Source: LMUY01 sp965198895
GTDB taxonomy: Bacteria; Pseudomonadota; Alphaproteobacteria; Acetobacterales; Acetobacteraceae
Assembly: GCA_965198895.1 (NCBI GenBank)
Contig: OZ240676.1
Span: 1,550,001-1,614,000 of the forward strand
Direction of reading: 5' to 3'
DNA: 64,000 bases
The notes beneath the pieces are model-generated. The model did not search any database, had not been told where the DNA came from, and was given only the letters and a program-made list of their open reading frames with translations. Shown here one piece after another: positions 25,949-34,954 of this stretch; the first letter of the stretch is position 1; each line of letters starts with the position of its first letter. The position numbers and the translations under genes are program-made.

Positions 25949-28561
25949 TCACGCCGGCTCGTCTACGAGTATCGGAGCGTCCACAGGGTAAGGCATAGGC
26001 TTCCGCGGATCGTCCGCGGCAGCCACGCGTGCCAGCGCCGCAAGCAACGTATCGAGCGTGAACGGCTTGGCCAGATGGTCGTTCATTCCGGCTTTACGGC
26101 ATTCCTCGATCTGCTCGGTGAAGACCTGTGCCGTCACCGCAAGGATCGGCACCCGCGAACGCGGTCCACCGGAGGCGCGGATCTGGCGGGACGCCTCCAG
26201 CCCGTCCATCTCTGGCATGCGGACGTCCATCAGCACGGCATCGTAATCACTTGCCGCCGCCGCGACGACCGCCTCTGCGCCGCTGCCGACGCAGGCGACG
26301 TTATGCCCGGCGGAGCGAATGAAGGCCGCGGCAATCTCCCGGTTCATCTCGACGTCATCGACCACCAACACGCGCATCGCAGGTATCCGCTGCGGTCCCA
26401 ATTCCTGCATCTCGAGCTCCGCCGCGTCATCGGCGACCAGGGCGTCCGAGGGATCGCCAGCGAACGGCAGCTCCAGCCAGAATACACTGCCGCCGCTGGG
26501 GTTCGGTTCGTAGTCAAGCGAGCCCTGCATCTGCGCGGCGAGCTTTATCGACAAGGACAATCCGAGACCGGCACCCTCGGCGGAGCGGGTGGCCGCGGTT
26601 TCCAGCCGTTCGAACTCCCGGAACAGGCGGTGGCGCTGCTCGGGAGGCACGCCCGGCCCCGTGTCGATCACTTCGAAGCGAATGCCGGCTCGATTGGTGG
26701 CAAGCCGCAGGCGGAGTTGGACGACGCCCTCCCCGGTGAATTTCACCGCGTTGCCGAGCAGGTTCAGCAGAACCTGCCGCAGCCGCTTCGGGTCGGCGGT
26801 AATGTGGCACGGCAATTCGGGATCGATATGCAGACTGAGGGCCAGCCGCTTCGCCTCGGCCAAAGGACGGACAAGTTCGACGCAGGCCCGCGAAATCGTA
26901 CCCAGGTTCAATCTGACGCTTTGCAGTTCGGCCCGTTCGGTCTCGATCTCCGACAGGTCGAGCACGCAATGGATCAACTCCAACAGGTGCGTGCCGGCAA
27001 CCTGCATCGCGTCCAGCCGCGCGAGTTGCGCCGCGGTCAGGCCGCCCTCCATCTGCAGCAGCCGGGCGTAGCCGAGTATGCCGTTCAGCGGCGTGCGCAG
27101 CTCGTGACTCATTCCGGCCAGGAAGCGGGATTTCGCGCGGTTCGCCTGATCCGCCGCCTTCCGCGCCTGGGCATAATCCTTGGCGAGGCGCTCCAGTTCC
27201 GCATTGGAGGCACACAACTCGGCCTCCCGCTGCTCCCGCTCGGTCTCCAGATGGCAGCGGGCCGTGACGTCGCGGATGATGGAGACGTAGCCGTCCGGCG
27301 CCTGGGTGTCCCGATGGCGCAGCGAGCGGGTGCTCGCCTCCAGGTAGGTTGGGCCGAGCTTGGGATGCAGCGAGCGGAAGACGATGGATTCTTCGTTCAC
27401 CGGGCCGGGCTGCAGCAGGCGGGTTTGTAATGCCGTGACAGCCGGCTCGTCGTCCGGATGGATCATCAACAGGGCGCTGTCCGCAACCAGCGCCTCCGGC
27501 GGTACGCCGAACACCCGCAGGGCCGCGGGAGAGGCGTATTTTCGTTTTCCGTCCGGCCCGACCAAGGAAATCATCTCGCTGGCGTTCTCTGCGATCAAAC
27601 GAAACCCGGCCTCGGCCGCCTGGCGGTCACGCATCTGCATCGCCAACCGCGTGCCAAGGAGCAAGATGATGCCGATCACGACGCCAAGCATGGCAAGGTG
27701 AACCGTCGCGTTTTCTCTCCAGGTTTGCAGGATATTATCGACCGACACCGATATGACGACGATCAGCGGATAGCGTCCGCTTCGATGAAAGCCGCTGTAG
27801 CGCTTCGTGCCATCCAACACGGAAATGGTCTCGTAGCTGCCGCCCGATCGGTCCAGCATTTCGCTGAACACCGTCTCCTTCGACATATTCAGGCCGACCG
27901 ACCGTGCATCCCACGGGGACCTGGCAAGCAGCACGCCGGAGGGCGTGAGCAGCGTGATCAGACTGTTCGGGCCAAGGTCAAGCTCCGCATAGTGGTTCAC
28001 GAAATCTGCCACGTCGATGCTGGAGGTCACGACCCCCCCGAAGCCGCCCGCTGCGGTATCGAACCGGCGCGACACGGTGATGACCCACTGTCCGGACGCA
28101 CGCCCCAGCACCGGACCGTCGATGAACACGCCGGGATCCGCATTGTCGCGGGCATGACGGAAGTATGCGCGATCGGCGAGGTTTTCGCCCCGCGACGGCA
28201 GCGAGGTCGCCAGCCAATTGCCCTCCGCATCCAGGATCACCACATTGCTGACGCGGGTCATGGCCGCGACACTCGCCGGCAGCGTCGCATTGAGCTTCGC
28301 TAGCGTATCGGGCGCCGTGCCGTCTTTTTCCAACCGCGAAACCGTGCTGAGCACCATGGTGTCGGCAATTTCCACAGCGGCCTCCGCGTCGCGCGAGAGG
28401 GAGTTTGCCAGGTTGGTCAGCGAGGTCTGAGTGTCGCGGATCTGCTGCTCGCGAGCGATCAACTCCCGCCAGCATCCGATCCAGAGCAGCAGCAGCACGC
28501 AGGTCATGGACAGCCCCAGGCTGACCCGAAACGGCATCGACCGTGACCGCGAGGGCATCAT
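25949..28561 (-). CDS. Hybrid sensor histidine kinase (dCache-PAS-HisKA-HATPase-REC)
   Basis: An 870-residue inner-membrane kinase. Helix 1 (about 12-32) and helix 2 (about 300-320) flank a periplasmic double-Cache-like sensor with ADRAYFRHARDNADPGVF. A PAS domain follows, then HisKA with SHELRTPLNGILGYARLL (phosphorylated His about residue 485), a HATPase with NLLGNAVKFT, DTGPGVPPE and GAGLGLSLS, and a receiver with VVDD, phospho-acceptor Asp in VLMDVRMPEMDG (about 776) and the conserved KPF. No HAMP or Hpt domain is seen, so phosphate must pass to an outside partner. Start uncertain: the first ATG in frame is at 28690; 28561 puts a basic leader just before helix 1. Confidence 0.9.
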   Translation of the reverse strand: MMPSRSRSMPFRVSLGLSMTCVLLLLWIGCWRELIAREQQIRDTQTSLTNLANSLSRDAEAAVEIADTMVLSTVSRLEKDGTAPDTLAKLNATLPASVAAMTRVSNVVILDAEGNWLATSLPSRGENLADRAYFRHARDNADPGVFIDGPVLGRASGQWVITVSRRFDTAAGGFGGVVTSSIDVADFVNHYAELDLGPNSLITLLTPSGVLLARSPWDARSVGLNMSKETVFSEMLDRSGGSYETISVLDGTKRYSGFHRSGRYPLIVVISVSVDNILQTWRENATVHLAMLGVVIGIILLLGTRLAMQMRDRQAAEAGFRLIAENASEMISLVGPDGKRKYASPAALRVFGVPPEALVADSALLMIHPDDEPAVTALQTRLLQPGPVNEESIVFRSLHPKLGPTYLEASTRSLRHRDTQAPDGYVSIIRDVTARCHLETEREQREAELCASNAELERLAKDYAQARKAADQANRAKSRFLAGMSHELRTPLNGILGYARLLQMEGGLTAAQLARLDAMQVAGTHLLELIHCVLDLSEIETERAELQSVRLNLGTISRACVELVRPLAEAKRLALSLHIDPELPCHITADPKRLRQVLLNLLGNAVKFTGEGVVQLRLRLATNRAGIRFEVIDTGPGVPPEQRHRLFREFERLETAATRSAEGAGLGLSLSIKLAAQMQGSLDYEPNPSGGSVFWLELPFAGDPSDALVADDAAELEMQELGPQRIPAMRVLVVDDVEMNREIAAAFIRSAGHNVACVGSGAEAVVAAAASDYDAVLMDVRMPEMDGLEASRQIRASGGPRSRVPILAVTAQVFTEQIEECRKAGMNDHLAKPFTLDTLLAALARVAAADDPRKPMPYPVDAPILVDEPA

Positions 28562-28782
28562 TGGCGGCGGTCCGGGCAGCAGCTCGGCCCCTGCCGCCAC
28601 CGTGATGGCCGGCTGTAGGATACAGTGATCAGGCTCTCCCCTAGATGGTCGCAGCGCGGTGACGAGCGGGCGCAAGAGATTTCTGCACATAGCCAGCGCC
28701 TGACTATGCCGGGGGATGCTTAATTCCAGGTTTACGCCGGGTCTCTGCTGCCGGTTGCGGCCGAGCGAGCGTTAAGAACAGC

Positions 28783-29445
28783 CTAGGCCGGGGGGGATTG
28801 CGCGGGCACGCGCCCTATCACGCCCCATAGCGGGTCGCCATGCCGCGGGCAGGTCGCCCGCACCGCCGCTTGGCCGAAGCCTGCCGCCTGCATGTAGGCC
28901 GCCACCAATTGTTGCTGGTCCGCGCCCTCCAGCGCCTGCCAAATCGCCACCGCCTTCGTCGGGAAGCAGCGGTTCGAGAACGAGACAACGAACGGCGCGC
29001 CCGGCCGCAAGACGCGGCGCACCTCCCGGAACACCTCCACCGGGCGCTGCAAATACTGTACGGAAACGCACAGCCCGGCCCCGTCGAACAGGTCATTCGC
29101 GAAGGGCAGTGCCGGATTGGCATTCAGGTCTTGCACGATGCGGGCGGTCAGCCGCTTGTTTGCCGCCAACTCCGCTGCGTTCATGCCATGGCCGGTCACG
29201 CTCTTGTAATGGATTTCGGGCGGCAGATGGCTGACCCAGCTGCTCATCATGTCGAGGATATCGCCGTTGGCGGGCAGGAACTCCCGGTAGAGGGCGGTGA
29301 CGGCCGCGATGGCGCCATCGTCGATATGAGTGACGAAGCGCGGCTGCGCATAGAACGCCGGGTCGGGCGATGGGTCGGCCTTGCGGAAGGCGCCTGCCGG
29401 AAGATTCAGGGGCTGATCGGTGAGAGGGTCGGGAAGCTCTGCCAT
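28783..29445 (-). CDS. SAM-dependent methyltransferase-like protein
   Basis: A 220-residue protein with a class I methyltransferase fold. Motif I is DILDMMSSWVSHLP, then GHGMNAAEL, DLNANPALPFANDLFDGAGLCVSVQYL (the Methyltransf_11-like D-P-F-D core) and EVRRVLRPGAPFVVSFSN, the usual post-motif loop and strand. The glycine-rich SAM loop is atypical, so the substrate and even activity are unsure. The ATG at 29445 follows GGGAGAG. It diverges from the SPL-family radical SAM gene, with 38 bp between starts. Confidence 0.8.
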   Translation of the reverse strand: MAELPDPLTDQPLNLPAGAFRKADPSPDPAFYAQPRFVTHIDDGAIAAVTALYREFLPANGDILDMMSSWVSHLPPEIHYKSVTGHGMNAAELAANKRLTARIVQDLNANPALPFANDLFDGAGLCVSVQYLQRPVEVFREVRRVLRPGAPFVVSFSNRCFPTKAVAIWQALEGADQQQLVAAYMQAAGFGQAAVRATCPRHGDPLWGVIGRVPAQSPPA

Positions 29446-29483
29446 ACTCTCCCATTTCCGGCTGCCGTCCCGATATTCAAGCG

Positions 29484-30527
29484 GTGCTCTCGCCCTGGAT
29501 CCCGCGTTTTGTGCTGGCGACCCCCTCCGCGCTCGGCTGGGCACAGGGGGCGGCCATGGTCGACCGCGCGGCGGCGATGGGATCGGAGGTGGTGCGCTTA
29601 CGCTCCGACAGGCTCGTTGGACTGCCGGATTCGTATCGCGACGCCAAGCGCACCCTCGCGGTCGTGACGGCGAGCCCAAGCCGGCGCCGGCTGCAGCCGA
29701 TCCCGCCATCGGCAGACTGGCGGTTCGATCTGGCAGAGGGATGCCCGGCGCATTGCTCCTACTGCTACCTGGCCGGCTCGTTGGCGGGGCCGCCGATCGT
29801 GCGCGCCTATGCCAACCTACCGGAGATCCTGGCGGAGCTGCCGCCGGCACTCGGGCACGGCGCAGTCACCTCCATTTCGGATGCCCGCGCGCATGAGGGC
29901 ACGACGTTCGAGTGCTCCTGTTACACCGACCCCCTGGCGCTCGAGCACCTGACCGGGCACCTGGCCGCCTGTATCACGCAGTTCGGGGCCTTGAATGCGC
30001 CAGCGCAGCTGCGGTTCACGACCAAGTTCGACGGCGTGGGGACGCTTCTGGGCTTGGCGCATAACGGCCGTACCCGGGTGCGTTTCTCGGTCAACGCGCG
30101 GGAGGCGGAGCGCTACGAGGGTGGCGCGCCCCGGGTGGCGCAGCGACTGGCGGCGCTGCGAGCGATGGCCCTGGCCGGCTACCCGGTCGGTCTCACGGTG
30201 GCGCCGATCCTACGAGTGCCGAACTGGGCCGCGGCGTATGACCGCCTGTTCGCGGACGTCGCCGCATCGCTGGACGGCGTGCCCGGTTTGGACCTGACGG
30301 CCGAACTGATCACGCACCGGTTCACGCCCAAGTCGAAAGACGTGCTGGCCGGATGGTATCCTGGCAGCCCGCTCGAGATGGATGAGGCGCAGCGGACCCG
30401 CAAGATGACGAAGTTCCGGTCCGTCAAATACGTGTTTCCGCGCGACGACATGGTGGCCATGCGGGCCTCGATCGAGGGATCGATCGCGCGCTGGCTGCCG
30501 GCGGCAACGGTCCTGTACTGGACCTAG
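29484..30527 (+). CDS. Spore-photoproduct-lyase (SPL) family radical SAM protein
   Basis: A 347-residue radical SAM protein with the CxxxCxxC iron-sulfur motif as CPAHCSYC (C87, C91, C94) in the context DLAEGCPAHCSYCYL. A downstream ISDARAHEGTTFECSCYTDPLALEHL and the FTTKFDGVGTLLGL strand match the SPL family. In spore formers SPL repairs thymine dimers; in this non-sporulating background the substrate is unknown, perhaps other DNA lesions. The GTG at 29484 is the likely start, with a weak ribosome-binding site. A short repeat-like double hairpin follows the stop. Confidence 0.85.
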   Translation: MLSPWIPRFVLATPSALGWAQGAAMVDRAAAMGSEVVRLRSDRLVGLPDSYRDAKRTLAVVTASPSRRRLQPIPPSADWRFDLAEGCPAHCSYCYLAGSLAGPPIVRAYANLPEILAELPPALGHGAVTSISDARAHEGTTFECSCYTDPLALEHLTGHLAACITQFGALNAPAQLRFTTKFDGVGTLLGLAHNGRTRVRFSVNAREAERYEGGAPRVAQRLAALRAMALAGYPVGLTVAPILRVPNWAAAYDRLFADVAASLDGVPGLDLTAELITHRFTPKSKDVLAGWYPGSPLEMDEAQRTRKMTKFRSVKYVFPRDDMVAMRASIEGSIARWLPAATVLYWT

Positions 30528-30533
30528 TCTGAT

Positions 30534-30590
30534 GTGGGTGAGCCTCGGCCCACCACTTTGCTGCGGCTGGTGGGCTGAAGCCCGCCCTAC
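30534..30590. repeat. REP/BIME-like double hairpin with GTAG on the minus strand
   Basis: Reading from 30590 on the minus strand it begins GTAG, then GGCGGGCT-TC-AGCCCACC (one G.T pair). A second, imperfect hairpin GGTGAGCC-TC-GGCCCACC lies at 30537-30554. It matches the element after rho in sequence and layout. It begins seven bases after the SPL gene stop. Confidence 0.65.
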
Positions 30591-30699
30591 ACCACACCTG
30601 GCAAATGGAAGCGCTGCACTCGTTCGGGGGGCGACGCAATCTGGCTGGTGCGTTCATCAAAGACCATGAGTGCTGGCATCGCTCAAGGCGAGGATCGAC

Positions 30700-30798
30700 A
30701 TGGACGCTTGCTACCGCTTCGGCATCGAAGAAGAGTATTTCCTGGCAGACGCTGCAACGCGCTCCTCCACTGAGGATCGAAGACTATCACGGGCCTAA
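30700..30798 (+). pseudogene. 5' remnant of a carboxylate-amine ligase (GCS2/YbdK-like) gene
   Basis: An intact start region (ATG at 30700 with AAGGCGAGGA upstream) encodes MDACYRFGIEEEYFLADAA, which matches the N-terminal substrate-binding signature of GCS2 glutamate-cysteine-ligase-like enzymes (FGIEEE). Reading then ends at TAA 30798 after 32 codons, against ~370-400 in the family. No later part of the enzyme is visible before the next gene. It is a decayed fragment. Confidence 0.6.
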
Positions 30799-30856
30799 AC
30801 GGGATCGAGTTAAGTCTTGTCAGCGATTATCGATGGTGCCCTCCGGCCGTGCCGCC

Positions 30857-31864
30857 TCACTCGTGCCGATCCGCGCTTTCTTGCGCTTGCAGTGCGATTT
30901 CCATCACTTTGAAACAATGTGCCTGGTCCATACTGCGGGAACCGCGGTCCTGAACGTCTTGGATCAAGTCGGCGTAATACGGCAGCGCTGCAGCGGAACA
31001 GTCGATGTAGCGGGTCTCGGCATTGGTCACCAGGAACAGGTGGTCGGTTCCATCACGACCGGCGATGTCCACGTATTTGCGCAGCTCGATGTAGCCCTCG
31101 GTGCCAAGAACCTTCAGCCGCCCGTCGCCCCAGTTCGACGATCCATCCGGCGTGTACCAGTCAAGCTGCACGTAGCCGCGCGCCTGCGGACTGCGCAGGA
31201 TCATCTCGGCCCAGTCCTCGAACCCCGGATCGGCGGGGTTGGCATGGTTGGCGGTCGCAGCGGACACGATCTCGGCCTCGGTCGAGCCGGTGAACACCAG
31301 GAACTGGTCCACTTGGTGGCAGCCGATATCGGTCAGGATCCCGCCCGTGCGCGCCTTGTCCCAGAACCAAGCGGGACGCAACTTCCGGTTCAGGCGGTGT
31401 GGCCCGAGCCCGATCGTCTGCACTACCCGTCCGATCGCCCCCGCCCGCACCAGGTCGAGCGCGCGGGTCACGGCACGAACCTCGAACCGCTCGGAATAGC
31501 TTACCGACCAGATCCGCCCGGTGCGTGCGACGGCATTACGCAACGCGGCGAGTTGCGCCAGCGTGGTGCAGCCGGGCTTGTCGGTCATCACATCCTTACC
31601 GTGCTCCATGGCGGCGATCGCCAGGGCGGCGCGCTCGCTCGGAACGGCAGCCGTGACGACCAGGCTGATCGTTGGGTCCTCCAGCAGGCGGCGCTGGTCG
31701 TCCATCCGCGGGAGGTGCGGGAAGCGCTTGATGAACCCGGCGAGCGGCTGGGGCTCGCCGTCGGTCCAGTATCCGGCACAGGTGCAGCCTAATTCGAGCA
31801 GCCGCTGCACCTGCTCGTAGATATGGCGGTGGTCCAGGCCGATTACGGCGAAACGCAGGCTCAT
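30857..31864 (-). CDS. Gfo/Idh/MocA-family oxidoreductase
   Basis: A 335-residue NAD(P)-dependent oxidoreductase acting on sugars, inositols or similar polyols. The N-terminal Rossmann domain starts RFAVIGLDHRHIYEQV (the glycine-rich loop is altered, with LDHRH replacing a Gly). TDKPGC (94-99) stands where EKP is usual. The C-terminal substrate domain contains GGILTDIGCHQVDQFLVF with the conserved GxHxxD-like pattern. A substrate-binding protein or isomerase partner is not adjacent. Its ATG overlaps the end of an internally deleted paralogue-like gene. Confidence 0.88.
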   Translation of the reverse strand: MSLRFAVIGLDHRHIYEQVQRLLELGCTCAGYWTDGEPQPLAGFIKRFPHLPRMDDQRRLLEDPTISLVVTAAVPSERAALAIAAMEHGKDVMTDKPGCTTLAQLAALRNAVARTGRIWSVSYSERFEVRAVTRALDLVRAGAIGRVVQTIGLGPHRLNRKLRPAWFWDKARTGGILTDIGCHQVDQFLVFTGSTEAEIVSAATANHANPADPGFEDWAEMILRSPQARGYVQLDWYTPDGSSNWGDGRLKVLGTEGYIELRKYVDIAGRDGTDHLFLVTNAETRYIDCSAAALPYYADLIQDVQDRGSRSMDQAHCFKVMEIALQAQESADRHE

Positions 31865-32079
31865 GGCACGACACTCCGGCCTTCGCGGGCGGACGGCAGC
31901 AGGGCGTCGGTCAGGCGATGGACCTCGAGCGCGGCCTTACCGATCACGGCCGGGTCGCGACCCTGTTCCACCGCATCGGCCGTCGCAGTGGCCGCCCACA
32001 GTTCAAACAGGCGGGTCGCGTGCGGGGCGACCACCATACCAAACCCGATGACACCGACCCGACAAGCACTCACCGTCAT
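31861..32079 (-). pseudogene. Internally deleted Gfo/Idh/MocA oxidoreductase remnant
   Basis: A 72-residue frame. The first ~22 residues are the start of a Rossmann oxidoreductase (CRVGVIGFGMVVAPHA). The last ~45 are the end of the same family (LWAATATADAVEQGRDP, then GKAALEVHRLTDALLPSAREG). About 280 central residues are missing, so it cannot be an enzyme. The stop overlaps the start of the intact family member by 4 bp, so the pair may once have formed an operon of two dehydrogenases. Confidence 0.7.
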
Positions 32080-32232
32080 CTCCGCCTGGCAATGAAGTGT
32101 CATATGGCCAGATCCGGGCAGGCGCCAGCCGGCCAGTAGCGGTTTTACCGGCCGTTAACCTGCTGACGTTAATCTCGGGGAGCAACACGATGCGGGAGCC
32201 CGTTTGGCTCGCTTTGATCACAAGGTGGCCTG

Positions 32233-34158
32233 TTGGGCAGCTCCGTTTCCATGCTTCAGACCTCGATAGGGTGGTTGGCCGGTCTGTCCGCCTTGCTGAG
32301 GGGAGCCTTGCGGAACGGCACCTTCAGTTTGGTCGCCTGCCTCTGCCTGATACTGGTCGGCACGGAGGTTTGGCAGCTTCGGCACGTCTACCGCGCCAAC
32401 CTCGAGAAATCGGACATCGTCACCGAGACCACGGCCCAATCGATGGCCTGGCAGGCCGAAACGACGCTGAAGACCGCCGACACGATCGTCGCCAGCCTGG
32501 TCGAGCAGGTCGAAGCCGAGGGTCTTGGGCCTGAGGCTCAGACGCGCTTTTATCGCCTGATGACCTCGCTTGCCCACGCGCTTCCAGCAATTCACGAGAT
32601 GGGCATTGTCGACAGCCGGGGCAATGCGATCGTCAAGTCGCTCGTGGCGGACCCGCACGGGATGACCTACGCCGAGCGCGCCTATTTCCACTATCACGCG
32701 ACCCATCCTGATCGGGGCCCCTTCATCGGCGAGCGCATCCAGAGCAAGATCGACGGCAGCTATGCCGTCACGGTGACGCGCCGCATCGATAACGCGGACG
32801 GCAGTTTCGGCGGGCTCGTGGTTGTCAGTGTCTCGCTGAACTTCTTTCAGAGGTTGTTCGACGAGGTACGGTCCAAGACGGGTGGCGTGATCGCGTTCGT
32901 AGGCGATGACGACACCTTCCTCGTCCGCAGTCCCCCTGTCGCTCCCCTGCGGCCTGCGATCAGCGCTCAACTCAAGCGATATCTGCACGACCATCCCGAC
33001 AGGGGCATTCTGACCTTTCGATCGGGCGTCGATGGGGTAATGCAGCGAGGATCGTACGAGCATCTGAGCCATTTTCCCATGCGAGTGATGGTCACGCAGC
33101 CCGAGTGGGACGTGCAAAGCAGTTGGCGGGCCGAATTACGCGTCCACTTGCTGATCCTGGTCTGCCTGGCCGGCGTGCTCATCGTATTTGGCGGTCGAGC
33201 AGTTCGCGCCAGCCGAGCGCTTCGGGCGCATGCTGAGCAACGGGAGCAGGCACGGGAGCACGCCGCCATTGCCGATGCCGAACGTCTGCGGTCCGGCCTC
33301 ATGACGGAGCGGGCGGAAGGACTGAAAGTGCTCGCGCGCGCTTTCGACGGCCAGGTCCGCACCATGGTGATGACGGTCGCGCAAACCGCGGACCAAATCC
33401 GCAACCGGGCGACGGCCTTGTTGGATGTCGCAGCGGCGACCGGACAGGGGGCGGAGGATGTGGTCATCCTGGCCTCCAAGACCGCGGTGGACACGACGGC
33501 GCTGGTCGCCGCGGCCAGACAGCTTCAAGACAGCTTGGATCTTGTCGGCAAGCAGACCAATGCGGCGGCACAGACCGCGCACCGCATGTCCGGCCAAGTC
33601 AGCCGCAGCGATATCGCGTTGGCGACTTTGCACAGCGCCGCCGACCAGGTGGGAACGGCGGTGACCCTGATCGGTGGCATCGCAGCGCAGACCAAACTGC
33701 TGGCTTTGAACGCGACCATCGAGTCGGTTCATGCGGGCAGCGCCGGCCGCGGCTTCGCGGTCGTTGCCGAGGAGGTCAAGGCGCTCGCGAAGCAGACTGC
33801 GAGTGCCACCTCGAACGTCGAAGCATACATAGACAGCATGCGCGACGCCCGGCATGGCGTCGCGGCATCGCTGTCGAGCATAGCGGACCATATCGGGCAG
33901 GTGACGGAGTTCGCATCCCATGTGGACGATGCCGTGGCGGGCCAGGTCGACGCGGCCCACTCCATTTCACAGACGGCGGCCACCTTGCATGACAAGGCCT
34001 GCCGCGTGAGCACCGAAGTCCGTCTGGTGGCCAACTCGGCCAGCGCAACCAGCACGGCTGCGCGCGAAATGCTGCAGGCGGCTGACATCCTCGCCACAGA
34101 CGCGGCCTCGTTGCAGCACATGGCCGCCGCATTCATCGTGAGCGTCCACGCGGCCTGA
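32233..34158 (+). CDS. Methyl-accepting chemotaxis protein with dCache-like sensor, no clear HAMP
   Basis: A 641-residue chemoreceptor. Helix 1 (about 25-45) and helix 2 (about 303-323) enclose a periplasmic Cache-type sensor with AERAYFHYHATHPDRGPF, strikingly like the sensor of the hybrid kinase at 25.9-28.6 kb. The cytoplasmic signalling tip IAAQTKLLALNATIESVHAGSAGRGFAVVAEEV (from residue 481) is close to the receptor consensus. Between helix 2 and the coiled coil I see no HAMP, and no C-terminal CheR-tethering pentapeptide. The start is probably TTG 32233 (AAGGTGG upstream); ATG 32251 is the alternative. Confidence 0.92.
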   Translation: MGSSVSMLQTSIGWLAGLSALLRGALRNGTFSLVACLCLILVGTEVWQLRHVYRANLEKSDIVTETTAQSMAWQAETTLKTADTIVASLVEQVEAEGLGPEAQTRFYRLMTSLAHALPAIHEMGIVDSRGNAIVKSLVADPHGMTYAERAYFHYHATHPDRGPFIGERIQSKIDGSYAVTVTRRIDNADGSFGGLVVVSVSLNFFQRLFDEVRSKTGGVIAFVGDDDTFLVRSPPVAPLRPAISAQLKRYLHDHPDRGILTFRSGVDGVMQRGSYEHLSHFPMRVMVTQPEWDVQSSWRAELRVHLLILVCLAGVLIVFGGRAVRASRALRAHAEQREQAREHAAIADAERLRSGLMTERAEGLKVLARAFDGQVRTMVMTVAQTADQIRNRATALLDVAAATGQGAEDVVILASKTAVDTTALVAAARQLQDSLDLVGKQTNAAAQTAHRMSGQVSRSDIALATLHSAADQVGTAVTLIGGIAAQTKLLALNATIESVHAGSAGRGFAVVAEEVKALAKQTASATSNVEAYIDSMRDARHGVAASLSSIADHIGQVTEFASHVDDAVAGQVDAAHSISQTAATLHDKACRVSTEVRLVANSASATSTAAREMLQAADILATDAASLQHMAAAFIVSVHAA

Positions 34159-34485
34159 AGCGGTTGCCGACCCACGCGTAGGCCAGCCGCGAGACTGCCG
34201 ACCCGTGCTGGCAATCATTGCCAACCCTGGTTGTGGCCACTCATACTATGCCCAGGTATGTCGAACGTATCGGCATTACGCCCGACCGGGGGCCGAGGGG
34301 GCGCGTGAAATGGTAGACCGGACGCGAGAGGATCTCACCGGATACTCGAAGGTGGTAGAAAGTCCCTTGCTCGCGCGGCCGTGCGCGCCGGCCCTGACGA
34401 TTTGCGGTAGCTCGCTCCAGGCCAACGTCCTGGTGTTCGTGGATGTGGATGCAACACGAGTCCGCCTGCACCCACGCGCTGCCAG
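34159..34485. other. 327-bp stretch with no supported gene
   Basis: Short open frames on both strands lack ribosome-binding sites and protein-like character. No tRNA, repeat or strong hairpin is visible. The region may hold the promoter of the NUDIX gene. Confidence 0.5.
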
Positions 34486-34950
34486 GTGAAGAGACCCAAA
34501 TCGGGCCGGCGCCAATTCGCCGCCCTGCCGCTCCGGGTGAGTGATGCGGGTGACGTCGAAATCATGCTGATCACCTCGCGCGAGACACGGCGATGGGTGA
34601 TCCCCAAGGGCTGGCCTATGAAGGGCCGAACCCCCGGGCAAGCCGCCATGGTCGAGGCATACGAGGAAGCCGGGCTGGAGGGCGAAATCGTCCGCGCCGC
34701 GAAGTTGGGTAGTTACAGCTACCTCAAGGTCCAGCCCGACGGTGAGAACCGGGAGGTCAAAGTGCATGTGTTCCCAATGCTGGTCCGCCGCCAATTGGAG
34801 ACATGGCCAGAGTTTGCCGAGCGCGAGACGCGTTGGTTCGCTGTCGTAGACGCGGCCAGCCTGGTGACCGAGCCGCGTCTAGCCAAGTTGATCGCCAAGG
34901 TTCCCGCACTCGTCCGCAGAGGCAAGCTGGAGGGACCTGGCAAGCCCTGA
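34486..34950 (+). CDS. NUDIX hydrolase
   Basis: A 154-residue protein with a NUDIX fold that hydrolyses nucleoside diphosphates linked to another group, possibly of the diphosphoinositol/ApnA type given the WVIPKGWPMKG lead-in. The catalytic helix reads VEAYEEAGL, keeping the two metal-binding glutamates of REUXEEXGU, but the first Arg is Val and the upstream GX5E Glu is replaced. Activity may therefore be altered. The start is a GTG at 34486. It is convergent with the OpgC-type gene. Confidence 0.85.
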   Translation: MKRPKSGRRQFAALPLRVSDAGDVEIMLITSRETRRWVIPKGWPMKGRTPGQAAMVEAYEEAGLEGEIVRAAKLGSYSYLKVQPDGENREVKVHVFPMLVRRQLETWPEFAERETRWFAVVDAASLVTEPRLAKLIAKVPALVRRGKLEGPGKP

Positions 34951-34954
34951 CGCC

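Noticed and set aside
30605..31792. Long plus-strand frame of 395 codons
   Set aside because: It is antisense to the Gfo/Idh/MocA gene; only the short GCS2-like remnant at its left, in another frame, has family character.
34205..34489. Small plus-strand frame before the NUDIX gene
   Set aside because: No ribosome-binding site, no protein-like pattern, and a minus-strand frame of equal quality overlaps it.
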